64,000 bases of DNA from Otis tarda (lineage: Eukaryota > Chordata > Aves > Otidiformes > Otididae): contig CM048552.1 in NCBI GenBank assembly GCA_026413225.1, positions 135,669,053 to 135,733,052 of the forward strand, written 5' to 3'. The notes under the pieces were generated by a model that was not told where the DNA came from, did no database searches, and saw only the letters and a program-made list of their open reading frames with translations. This document shows positions 36,400 through 46,509 of the stretch, one piece after another. Within the stretch, counting starts at the first letter, position 1. Every line of letters begins with the position of its first letter. Made by a program: the position numbers and the translations under genes.

Positions 36400-39300
36400 A
36401 AATTAAAAAATACATTAAAAATTACTCTTTTTTTTTTAAGCTCAAGTTGTTTTGTACGTATGTGTACATCTCCATATATATGTGTTTATATAGAGCTGTT
36501 CTGGAATTAGTGTCTTTGAGCAAAGGACAGAGCCTCAAAAAGTCTTAGCTGCAGCAAAGCTGAGCTCCGCCACAGATGCTCTTTGCAGAGGTGGCTGCTC
36601 CTCCTCTCCCACCTGCAGAGCTGCCTCCCTGCTGGCAAGTGCTCTGCGACCAGGGTTAAAGCCAGAGAGGGTGCACACCATCCCTCAGAGCCCACACATA
36701 CGGACACATACCGCCACATTGGTCTCAAGGAAATTCAAACTCAAAAATGTCTGTAGCCCTGAACAGTACTTTTTCCCAGGCACTTTCTGTGACTGGATCT
36801 CACCTCAAAGCAGGGTTTTGTTCACTCTCAGTCATGGGAATCTTAAGTAGAGTGTCTGGGAAGGAGTAGTACTAAGAGGGAATCTGTTGTCTTTGATTTA
36901 CTCCTTACATGCATGTGGCAACTGTAACTGAGAAATATCTTAAAGACATTGTTCCCGGTCCTTAAGAATGTGTTTAGGAAGCGTTGCTCACACTTGTAAC
37001 ATTATTCCTTTTCTTAATTGGAACAAGTGAGAAAATAGGATGTGTAGGGTGGAGGGTAAGTATTACACAACTAAAGTAATGTCAAAGCTTACCTTTATGT
37101 GCATGACTTCCTCTGGGACGTGTTTCACAATGTTTACAAAACTTAGAGTTATCTTTCAAAGTGCAGAGTGTCTCTCTCCGAGATGCTGCTGAGTTGAGTT
37201 GACCTGCCCACCTACAACCCACTGGCAGCACCCTCAATCTTCCCTCTCCCTTTCCAGACCCAACTGAGGTGCACATCACAACCAAAAACCAAAATAGTCA
37301 TCCATATGGGAGGCTTAATCTTTTCTAATGCCAGATGCTAGAATGGGCCTCGTGTAGAATTAGAGGAGAAAGCCAGGGTGAAACAACAGAAAATATGGTT
37401 CCAGTGATATCACAAGACTGGAAGCTAAAGCCTCTCCCTGCTACTTCCTTTTTCACTGCACTGGTGTCTAAGTTTCCTGGAGTTAAGTATAGGCTATACA
37501 TCACTTCTCCTTCCTCTTCTTGCAGCAGCCCAAATTGCTACTTGGCTTTCAAAGATGAATAGTTCAGCTCTGAGATTTTGATGAGATGATGCCACTGCTG
37601 CATGAGGTAGGTTTTAGGACATAACACCTCGTGCTGTGGTGACACTGTGGGACGTCTGAGAGGAACATGTGAGGTGAGAAACCACATGGAACTATGGAAG
37701 GGCTTTGAGATTTTTTTTTCCAAAGAAGCAAGTGTCAATACATTTTTTTTTTTAAGTTCTTGCTTTTGTATCACGAATGGGAGTTCAGGATAGATAAAGA
37801 GTGCACAGATTAGTGACTGAGTTTCTCCTAGGTTAGTACTAGAATTAAAAATAAGTTAAGTCATAGTCCAAGTTAATCAGGTAATTAGGTTAAGAGGTTT
37901 TATTATGAATAGAATGCAGCATTCAGCTGCAGTGTTCAAGAGCATAATCTTATATGAATATAATTCTTCCAAATAGACTTGTGGACTCTTCCCCATCATT
38001 TACACACTACCTGTGTAAATGATGGAGAAAAGTAATCTGCAAACAAGAAAACATGAATATAAAGTAAAAACTCTCCTTTTTTTTGTGTTTCAGGACTTTT
38101 TCCTTTGCTCTTGCACACTGAAAGTAATTTGCCGCTGAGGGATATCAGTTAAAAATCAGATTTCAATTGAGTTCTTCAGTTAGCAAAGCAAAAGGAAAAA
38201 AATATAGAGCAGGAAAATAAGACATTCACAAAGAAGGTCTCATTGACAGTTTCTCTCTTTAATCGAGAAATATTGCATCTGTAGGAAAATATAAGACTGG
38301 GCATATGTGTTTTAAGGAACACATGCTTTCAGAACCTCTCACTCTTGTGGAATCTTGATAAAATAGTGATAAAATATATGATACTGGAGTATGACATAGA
38401 TAAACCCAACAGCTAAGACAGTGAGACTGGAACTTAGCTTGTAAAATAAAAGAAAATATTCAGAAAAAAAAATTTAGAAACCAAAAGCAGAAACCTTCCA
38501 TTTTACAAGCTTGCCAGCTTTTCCATAATTATGCAAATCTGTTGACAGTCCTTCAATAATCCCATTGCTAGAAAAAGACTGAAACTTTGTTTCCTAAAAT
38601 GTTTCTGAATTTGCACTGGCAGAGATGACTTGGATTTTGTGGGTGTTTCCCTTAAAAAACCCCTCAGCTACCTAGGTCTGCTTTTGCTTAGAATTTTGTC
38701 ACTAGCAGTATGTCTTGGTAACAACAGAGAAAGGAAAACAAAGTGCAAAGAGATAAGGCCCTGGATTTAGATCAGTGGCTATTCTGATACCACTTTTTTT
38801 TTGGTTCAGGACTGTATATCTTGAACAAAGATACTCTCTCACCAAAACAGTGAGAGTTTTACAGAATTTGGTAGAGCTTCTTACTTTCTTGTACTTTACA
38901 CACCCAAATTAAGACTTTCTCACCAGGTACACATCTGATTCTCAATTTTGGCTATTTTTTGAATTAAATAAGCCCATGTATAAATAATCTCTAAGTGCTT
39001 ATTAACCAAGGAATGCATGCAGGTTGCTTTTATAAGTTGGATATCCAGATTCCCTTTTCAAGTTTATGAGCAGCAGATGGACATAGTAGAAATTATTTGA
39101 CGCCTTTGTGCTTTATTTTTCCCACTTATACTCCTGGGGATAATGGTGGATTAATGTGTACATCTTTTACATTTAGATACACAAGTTATCTTCCAAAATT
39201 AGGAGGCTAACTTCCATATATACTCAATGAAGTTGAGCTCCTCCAGAGGCAACTGAGAATTATAACCTAAATGACCTGAATATTTTGCTTAGGGGAAATA

Positions 39301-40515
39301 GATAAATTTGGCCTGTGCCTGATTTTTTCAGGTGAACAGCTTATCACAGAACTCATTTCTACAGGCAGATACTTCCAGAACAAGATTGAGAAAATGAAAA
39401 GGCAAGGGTTATTCAGAAGATAAAAAATATGCTTACTGATTTGGAGGGCCTATTGCCCTAAAATATGATTTACTACAGACCAAGGGCTCCTGAACTTCAC
39501 AGAGTTTTTTTTTAAAGATGGTCTTATGAAGTTCCTTTACAGGATATCACAATTGGTACACAACATGCCAACTTTATTGCAGAACAAGGGCCTAACCAAG
39601 CTAAACTTATTTTGAAATTAGACCTCTCTGATCTCCAGAGGCTCTTTCTGACATAAATTATTCTCACAGGCAGACACCTGTGAGCTATACCATTGTGAAA
39701 CCCTGAGGTATAGAAACCTCAGGACTCTTCAGTCATTTGTAAATTCAGACAATGCTATACCAACCAGGCAAGCAAGCTCCAAGGTTAAAATGCTCATACA
39801 GTTAAAACAACAAATTATTAGATTAAATCTGTCAAATAGCTCTTACCTTTTTGGTGGTGCTCCATTATTAAAAAAAAAAAAGATTCCAGGAGAAATGGAG
39901 GGCATGTGCCCATTTAAGGCATTTCTTGGCTATAAATCTAACTATTCTAAATTCAAATTGTTTTTCTTTTTCAAGAAAGACTTAAATTGAGCTTGTGCCC
40001 ACCAGTGAAACACTCTTAGCTACTATGTATGAAGCTACCTAAAAAAAGCCCCAAACCCAGTTGTTCTGTGAGTACAGAGTTAATATTCAGTCTGCAAAAC
40101 ACACAGTGGCCCCCTTCTAGCATATGCTGAAGCATGCAGAGAGAAGGATGTAGGCCTGCCTCAGCTAATTGGGTTGGTACCTCCTCCCTGAAGCATGGTA
40201 ACTACCCAGGGGTGTCATAGGACACAGAAGTGAGGAAAAAAAAGAATACTTAGTGTTTCAGTCTTCCTTGATCCCTCCTTATTCCTCTGGCCATGGTTTT
40301 TGCAAGGAAGGGTGCAGGTATCATGAAGAGTTTTGTCACATGGAAACAGCTGTGGGCTTTCTCCTGGCAACTCAGACACTGGCCGAGAGCGCTGGCCCTG
40401 GCAGTGGGCAGTGCAGTGCCAGCAGACCACTCATTTCCCACTGCAGGCCACAGCACCATTCACTGTCTCTGTTGGATACTCAGAGAAGTGTTGGTGCAGC
40501 ATCCCTGGCCTCTCT
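36400..40515. other. intergenic DNA, no gene seen
   Basis: AT-rich sequence with a hairpin at 37993-38025. A weak LRR-like phrase on the minus strand near 39245-39210 ('LEELNFIEYI') is too short to call. No other structure was recognised. Confidence 0.5.
37993..38025. repeat. perfect 14-bp hairpin with 5-base loop
   Basis: The arm CCATCATTTACACA (37993-38006) and its exact reverse complement TGTGTAAATGATGG (38012-38025) flank the loop CTACC. It is not T-rich on the 3' side and not near a coding gene. Confidence 0.92.
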
Positions 40516-40519
40516 GCGG

Positions 40520-40683
40520 TCTTGCGCTGCAGCATGCATAAGCGCTTGGAACAGGTTTCCAAGAGAGGTGGTAAAGGTCAGGTTGGACGAGGCTCTGTGC
40601 AACCTGATCTAGTTGAAGGGTTGGATAGGATGACCTTTAAAGGTCCCTTCCAAATCAAACCATTCTATGGTTCTATGATTATT
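40520..40683 (+). mobile_element. CR1 LINE 3' end, short
   Basis: Plus-strand CR1 tail. It encodes 'WNRFPREVVKVRLDEALCNL', then the GGTTGGATAGGATGACCTTT...GGTCCCTTCC stretch, ending in TTCTATGGTTCTATGATTAT. Strongly 5'-truncated. Confidence 0.92.
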
Positions 40684-40689
40684 GAAACA

Positions 40690-42850
40690 TAACCATAAAA
40701 CTCCCATTTTTTTTTAACCAGACCCTCCTCTTTTTCCTACTTCTCTTCTTAATCAATAAAAATGCTGTGATAGGTTGGGAGGAAAAAAAACCTCATTATC
40801 CATAATATTTTTATATGAGGATAGATTTTCTTCTTCGTATTTGTGTTCTTGTCTGTCTGGTCATCTACAACTAAATCAAAAAGGGGCTATTTAAAGAAAG
40901 GACCAGGCAGAACAGGTAGATGAGGAAACGCAGCAGGCAACTGAAATAACCAGGTTCAAAGCAGGTAAGAGTGTCAGTTCTCTGTCAGCCAGAGCTGTCA
41001 CTGAGACTCGTTGCCAGAAAAGAAAAAGGACTTTGAGAGAGAGGGGAGAAGCTGCCCGGCCTGTGCTGCAGGCAGGAGCACCCGACAAAGTGAGAGCACG
41101 CTGCTCCTCCCGAAGCAGAGACCATCACAGCAAGCAGAGAGCCTGCCTGAGCCACACACAGAGGTTTAGGCTGCCGTTACAAAAGACTTCAACTGAAATA
41201 CTGTCACATGTTTGGTGAGGCTGTGCTGTGAACAAGAGCAGGAAACAGGCCCAAGTGTTTATCTTCCTGAGCAGTGTTTCTTCCCTTTTTCAAGATGTTC
41301 CTAAATCCAGACTCATTCTCAGCTCAGGATTTTAGTGGTGCCCCAGCAGCCACTGTGGGAGAGGGACCTGCCTAGGGTACAAAGAAGCGAAGGAGGGCTT
41401 GAGGCTGCTCTGGAGCACCACAGCACAGCTGAAGAAACAGTGGGAAGGATGCTTTCCTTCTATGACCTGGTCTTACGTGCTTTGCACTTTGAGCAACTGT
41501 GTTTTGTCTGGGAGAAAGTCTGGGCAGGCAGAGGCGAGTCAGTCACTTTACTGTGTCCTCAGCCTCCAGCCCTGGCTGGACCTGCTTAACAGCATCCCAG
41601 TCAATACACAAGGGGTTGTAACACAGGACCTGGGTGGAAACGAGGAAGCTGAGCTCCTAAAGCTGATGGCACAACTCTGGAGAGGAGCCCTGAGTCCTCA
41701 GGTAGCAATCAGCTCAGCCAGCAGTCAAGGAAGCAGGTGAAAGGCAGAGTGAGGAGATTACTTGGAAATGATCAGTAAATGCTTCTTAACTTCTATCATG
41801 CACTTGTTTAGTTGTATTTTTCTCCTTTCTTTCCACCTCTTCCACTTTCTCTTTTTTTCTTTTTACTTTCCTTTCTTTGTCTTTTCTGACATCCTCTTTG
41901 TTTTACTTGATTTTCTCCATCTGCCTTGTGCAAAGGCTTCCCTCAGCCTATCTGCTCTCCTGCTGCTCCTCCTCACTCCCACACAGGAGCTCGTGCACAG
42001 CGACTCCCTTTATCTTGTAACTCCTTCCAACCCATTACCTGCAAGACCTTCTGAATTTGTCCCTCACGTACCTTCCTATTTTAGACCATACACGTTCTTC
42101 AAAGTCTCTGCAGATTTAGGAGCTTTTGGACAATGCGACAGCAGGAGAGCTCCCGTCCCCGACAACAGTCCCACCAGAATGTCCTTTCCCCAGCCATTAG
42201 GGCTGTTGCCCACTCACATAGAGGCAGTAGGCTCAGCAGCTGTAAGCCCAAGATGAAAGGATAATAATTCATTATCTCCACTCCTAAAATCAAAGCACGA
42301 GCTTTGCTTATGGTATTTTCTGAGATGAATGCGTCAGCAAATCCCTTGTTTTCATAAATACACCAAATACAGAAACTATAATTTTCTATTAAAATCACAT
42401 TTACTCCAACAGTGATCTGAACAGCAGCAACTTTAGGCATGGCCAAACTCCTCCTGAAAGTCTGTGTACTAGAGTAAGCCAAGAAGGTGTCTCACTCACA
42501 CTTGACCCAACCACAGGAGATGCTGGAGGCCTCCAGTGAACAGAAAGCTGTACGTGGTGATTCTGTTCTAAACCAGGGACTTCCAGTCGGTAGTGCATCT
42601 TCTCTTGCTGTGCAGCAATCAATGCCAAGCAAGGCACATGTCAGCTAAACATCTGTGCTGGCAACAGTTTCTGTTCAACCTTGTCACCGCAAAACAAGTG
42701 AACTATCATCTTTGGGACTAACGGTGCATTTCATTTTAGGGTACAGTATCACAATTACATTTATCCTCTGTGCTTCAACAGTTTCTCTAAATGGGGTTTA
42801 GGATCTTCTGCTCACTATGCATTGTAGCAATATTGTACAGGGAAGGGCAG
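40690..42850. other. region 3' of TLR7 (3' UTR and intergenic), no other gene
   Basis: The TLR7 3' untranslated region must begin at 42852 and run to lower coordinates, but I saw no clear AATAAA in minus orientation close to the stop, so its end is not set. The pyrimidine-rich frame at 41762-42256 and the frames at 41335-41740 are low-complexity or random. No repeat of the families listed here was recognised. Confidence 0.5.
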
Positions 42851-42852
42851 AA

Positions 42853-45800
42853 CTAAACAGTTTCTTGGAGAAGCTTGTTGTAAGCCTGGGCATTGCTTGT
42901 AGCTATTGCATTTTTCAGGCACTGCCAGAAGTAGGGCTGAGATTGAGGGTTATTTGGCCACTCCAGGACAGAACTTCTGCACAGCCTCTTCCTCAGCCGA
43001 ACATATCGGGACTTCTGCAAAACCTTCTCAAGAAATATCAAGATAACGACATCCATTTTTTCATCTAGAAGTCGCTGGTGGGCCATGTAAAATGCTGTCT
43101 TGAAGCTGCCGCTTTTAATATACTTGTTGGTCAGCACAAATATGGTCTTTTTGCTCAGCTGAATGCTCTGGGAAAGATTGTCAAAGACTGGCTGTCCTGG
43201 GAGCCAGTCCCTTTCTTCCAGGCATAAATTGAACTGTCTGGCTTTTTGATCTTCCAGCCTTTCAACCAGTTCTGTCAGCACCCACTCATTCACAGCTGGA
43301 TCTTCATTATCATAGGCAATAAAAGCATCGTAGCAAGCATCCGGCAAAGACAAACGCCGATAGCCCTTCAGCTTGGCAGTGCAGTAGTGGTAACTGTACC
43401 ACATGTCCCAGAAATAGAGATGACTTGTCACTGCAAACACCATAAGGCCTAGGACAGTTGAAGCTGACAGAGTGTACAGGATCAAATATGAGGTGTCCAG
43501 CTCACAGGTATACAGATCCAAGAAAATCACGCTCCTTCCTTTATGTGCCCCTGGGCCAGCACAGGTCACGTCCGTGGCCAGAAGAGGAATACTCACTTGA
43601 GTCTGATTGATCCACCAAACAAACCACACAGCATCACAATTGCACTTGAAAGGATTGCCGTGCAGAAGCAGTGTCCTCAGGTTGTTAATGACATTTTCAG
43701 GGAAGCTGGATTTCTTAATTGTTTGGATCTTGTTTGAGCTGAGGTCCAAGTATCTCAGTTTAAAAGCACCTCTGAGAAAACGTTTGGTTAACCATTGAAT
43801 GCGATTGTTTCGGAGCATCAGTTCTTGGAGCGTGGAAGAGCAGTTGGACAGTTCCTGGGGAACAGCAGACAGAAGGTTATTGCTGAGGTCCAGAGTTATT
43901 AGTTTCTTCAGATAGCGGAGGTTTCCCCAGCGGAAATTCTTCAACCGGTTATTGGTTAAGTTGAGGATCTTGAGTTCTGAAGGCAGAGCTTCAAAAACAT
44001 CATGAGGTAAAAAACTGAGCGAGTTGAAGGAAATATCCAGTTGTTCCAGGCTGGTCAGATTCTTGAAGAATGAAAAGTATCTAGCATTCCCATCCATCCA
44101 CAAAACATCTAAACGATTTCCTCTGAACTCTAAAATTTGCAGAGATTGGCTTTCCAGTCCTGTGTTAATAGAGGTAGAAATCTCATTCTCATTCATCATC
44201 AGCTTCTTCAGATGGGCCAAGTTTTTCATAAAACTAAGCACATGAGTAACGCCTTCTGCCAGAAAATAATGTTTGTTATTGCTCAGGTCTAGAATTTCTA
44301 AAAGTTTTAGCTCTTGGAAAGCAGTTGAGTATAGCAAGTCAATCCTGTTGTTAGAAAAATCCAGATATTTCAAGTGAGACAAGTAGCTGAATTCACTTCC
44401 ATTTAAAGTTTGACTTATTGCATTACCTGACAAGTTGAGACATCTGAGGAAACTAAGACCTTGGAAGTCTGAGGGGTTGATAAAAAAGATGTTGTTTTGA
44501 CTTAAATCCAGAGTTTCTCCGTATTTTAGGCACTCTTCGTTAACTGAAGACTGGTAGGAAGTAGCCTCTTTGTCTTTGGTCCTGCAACTTCGCCCATACA
44601 CATCATACCTGAAATAATGCATCTCTTGTAACACCTGCCTGTTGTATTGCTCTACTGAAATCCTCGGATTAGAGCGAAATCCATAGAAGTTGCTGTCATT
44701 TGAAGAAGGAGAAATTTTATTCACTGAGAGGTCTATGAGTTTAAGAGCAGGGAATTTTTCGAACACTTTCAGGTCAGCAACTTTAATAAAATTAGTCCCG
44801 AGATCCAACACTGTTAGATTTCTAAGACTTAGCAATGGATCTAGATTTTCTGCTCTGAGTTCTTTAAAGACATAACCCTTGAGCCTCAGGGTTTCCAGGT
44901 TAGAGAGGGAGGAAAATGTCTTAGACAGATTCAAAGATCGAGAATACATCTTCAGTTCAAAATTAAAGGACAGATCAAGGTCTACAAGGCTGGGGATAAA
45001 TTTCAAAAACTGAGCATCTGCTATCTCCCTTAAGAGGAAATTTTGGGAGAGGTCAAGCTCTTTGAGATTCCTGATGTTTTTAAACCAGCTGCTGGGTATG
45101 TTCTGAAGAGAATTACTGTGAAGTCGCAGAATCCTTAAATTTTTCAAGGAATAAAAAGCATTTGAATGTATCTCAATTGTACTCTTTGGGCAGGGAATAC
45201 AAGGATATGGGGCATTATAACAACGTGGGCAATTACCACTTAGATCAAGAATTTCTAGGTTGTGAAGGGCACTTAAATCATGTTCTCGAATCACTTGAAT
45301 CATGTTATTGTAAATATACAATTCCTTTAAAGTAGATGACAAATTGGGTGGAATATGGGTTAAGTTGTTAGACTTCAGGGATAGTATTGTTATTTTTCTC
45401 AGCTCCAGAAAGGCTGCTTTTTCAATTTCAAAGGAAACATTGCACGGATTACGGTAGTAACAGTTCTGTCCCAGGTACAAGACTTCTATGTTTCCTAGCT
45501 CTGACAAGTTGGCTTTTTGGAGAGAAATGATACTGTTTGCTTCCAGGCTCAGCAGACTTAAAGTAGTCGGAAGACCTCGGGGTATTTCCGACAGCTGGTT
45601 TGCATCCAAATACAATGCCTTCAATCTTGTCAGGGCAGCAAAACTGCCATTCTCAATCTTTGGTCTCCTGATGCACACATGATCTTTGGGCCCCATTCTG
45701 ACAGGCACACAGTTACATCTGAAGTCAATCTCCATTAGGTTTTGAAGATGAGCAAAGGATGTTGGATGGATATAAGGGATATGGTTAATACTCAGGGTAA

Positions 45801-45993
45801 GGTTGGTAACATTTGCGGGGATCCCTCTGGGCACTTCCATGAGACGCCGATCGGTGCAGTCCACTGTCACGGTACCTTCAGATGCTTTAACATCACAAGG
45901 TAAACTTTTGGGAAACCAAGCCCCTGACAGTAGCATCGGAAATAGGAAGAGCAAGACAAACGGCAATGCATTTGATATCTTAGTACGAGGTAC
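42853..45993 (-). CDS. TLR7: Toll-like receptor 7, main coding exon
   Basis: Endosomal receptor for single-stranded RNA that signals through MyD88 to interferon and NF-kB. Residues 2-1047 of the inferred 1047-residue protein are encoded here. A hydrophobic signal segment lies at about residues 11-27 (mature start near 'WFPKSLPCD'). Leucine-rich repeats follow to about 780, with the TLR7/8/9 cysteine insertions 'CNCVPVRMGPKDHVC' and 'CPRCYNAPYPCIPCP' and a Z-loop starting 'KISPSSND'. The LRR cap 'GNPFKCNCDAVWFVWW', a transmembrane helix (about 837-863) and a TIR domain (about 886-1040) come next, with 'YDAFIAYD', the BB loop 'RDWLPGQPVFD' and box 3 'FW'. No stop or frameshift. The codon before GTA (45993-45991) is an in-frame TAG formed by an AG splice acceptor after a T-rich tract, so the first residue comes from an upstream exon. 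An in-frame TTG at 45966 is not the start. Length equals that known for chicken TLR7. Confidence 0.98.
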   Translation of the reverse strand, partial: VPRTKISNALPFVLLFLFPMLLSGAWFPKSLPCDVKASEGTVTVDCTDRRLMEVPRGIPANVTNLTLSINHIPYIHPTSFAHLQNLMEIDFRCNCVPVRMGPKDHVCIRRPKIENGSFAALTRLKALYLDANQLSEIPRGLPTTLSLLSLEANSIISLQKANLSELGNIEVLYLGQNCYYRNPCNVSFEIEKAAFLELRKITILSLKSNNLTHIPPNLSSTLKELYIYNNMIQVIREHDLSALHNLEILDLSGNCPRCYNAPYPCIPCPKSTIEIHSNAFYSLKNLRILRLHSNSLQNIPSSWFKNIRNLKELDLSQNFLLREIADAQFLKFIPSLVDLDLSFNFELKMYSRSLNLSKTFSSLSNLETLRLKGYVFKELRAENLDPLLSLRNLTVLDLGTNFIKVADLKVFEKFPALKLIDLSVNKISPSSNDSNFYGFRSNPRISVEQYNRQVLQEMHYFRYDVYGRSCRTKDKEATSYQSSVNEECLKYGETLDLSQNNIFFINPSDFQGLSFLRCLNLSGNAISQTLNGSEFSYLSHLKYLDFSNNRIDLLYSTAFQELKLLEILDLSNNKHYFLAEGVTHVLSFMKNLAHLKKLMMNENEISTSINTGLESQSLQILEFRGNRLDVLWMDGNARYFSFFKNLTSLEQLDISFNSLSFLPHDVFEALPSELKILNLTNNRLKNFRWGNLRYLKKLITLDLSNNLLSAVPQELSNCSSTLQELMLRNNRIQWLTKRFLRGAFKLRYLDLSSNKIQTIKKSSFPENVINNLRTLLLHGNPFKCNCDAVWFVWWINQTQVSIPLLATDVTCAGPGAHKGRSVIFLDLYTCELDTSYLILYTLSASTVLGLMVFAVTSHLYFWDMWYSYHYCTAKLKGYRRLSLPDACYDAFIAYDNEDPAVNEWVLTELVERLEDQKARQFNLCLEERDWLPGQPVFDNLSQSIQLSKKTIFVLTNKYIKSGSFKTAFYMAHQRLLDEKMDVVILIFLEKVLQKSRYVRLRKRLCRSSVLEWPNNPQSQPYFWQCLKNAIATSNAQAYNKLLQETV

Positions 45994-46501
45994 CTAAAAA
46001 TAAGGAAATAGGGAGGTATTAATTCAATGCAATGAGAACACATCATAGGACATCAGATCAAGCATGTGCCAACAGGGTCAGACCAAACAGACAGGTAATG
46101 CTGTCTCTCACACTAGCTAGAAGTGGATGTGCAGGTAGGATTATAAGTTTGGGGATAGCATATGTTGGTATTTCCTCAAATGCTTTCTTTTCTTTCTTAT
46201 CACTGAGTATTGTAGCGGTAAGATGAATATCACTCTTGGCAGGATGAATCGTAAAAAATCTACTGAAGACATGACAAGGCAGAGGATTAAAGGCAACGCG
46301 TCTGTGAATTTTATTTTCTTAAAGGGAAACAAACAATGTTAAACATCTAGCAGGTTGCCATAGTATAAGAGCGTAAATGAGCAAAGTTAATTTTTAGAAG
46401 CATATGAAAGTTGAGAACATCTATAGTCACTTAAAAGGTAGTGTAAATTTTCAAAACCACACTGACTAACAGGTGAGTGCCTAATTCCGATTTCACTTTA
46501 C

Positions 46502-46504
46502 CAT
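46502..46504 (-). CDS. TLR7: Toll-like receptor 7, probable ATG-only coding exon end
   Basis: On the minus strand the sequence ...ATCCTT ATG|GTAAAG places an ATG directly before a good splice donor. Joined to the acceptor at 45994 it gives M followed by 'VPRTKIS', and a 1047-residue protein. In mammalian TLR7 the start codon is likewise alone at the end of the penultimate exon. The intron would be about 508 bases with GT...AG ends. Of the ATG-GT sites I saw between 46 and 47.1 kb this has the best donor; the site near 46788 (ATG|GTGTCA) is weaker. The 5' end of the exon was not determined, and transcript reads would confirm it. Confidence 0.6.
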
Positions 46505-46509
46505 AAGGA

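Noticed and set aside
39200-39260. Possible fourth TLR8 piece on the minus strand ('LEELNFIEYI')
   Set aside because: Only about ten residues fit, with no neighbouring LRR phrases in order.
41762-42256. 164-codon plus-strand hydrophobic frame
   Set aside because: Pyrimidine-rich DNA gives a Phe/Leu/Ser-rich translation on the strand opposite to TLR7's 3' region; no family resemblance.
45964-45966. TTG as TLR7 start codon
   Set aside because: The frame continues upstream to a splice acceptor; an ATG-only upstream exon explains the start better and gives the length known for chicken TLR7.
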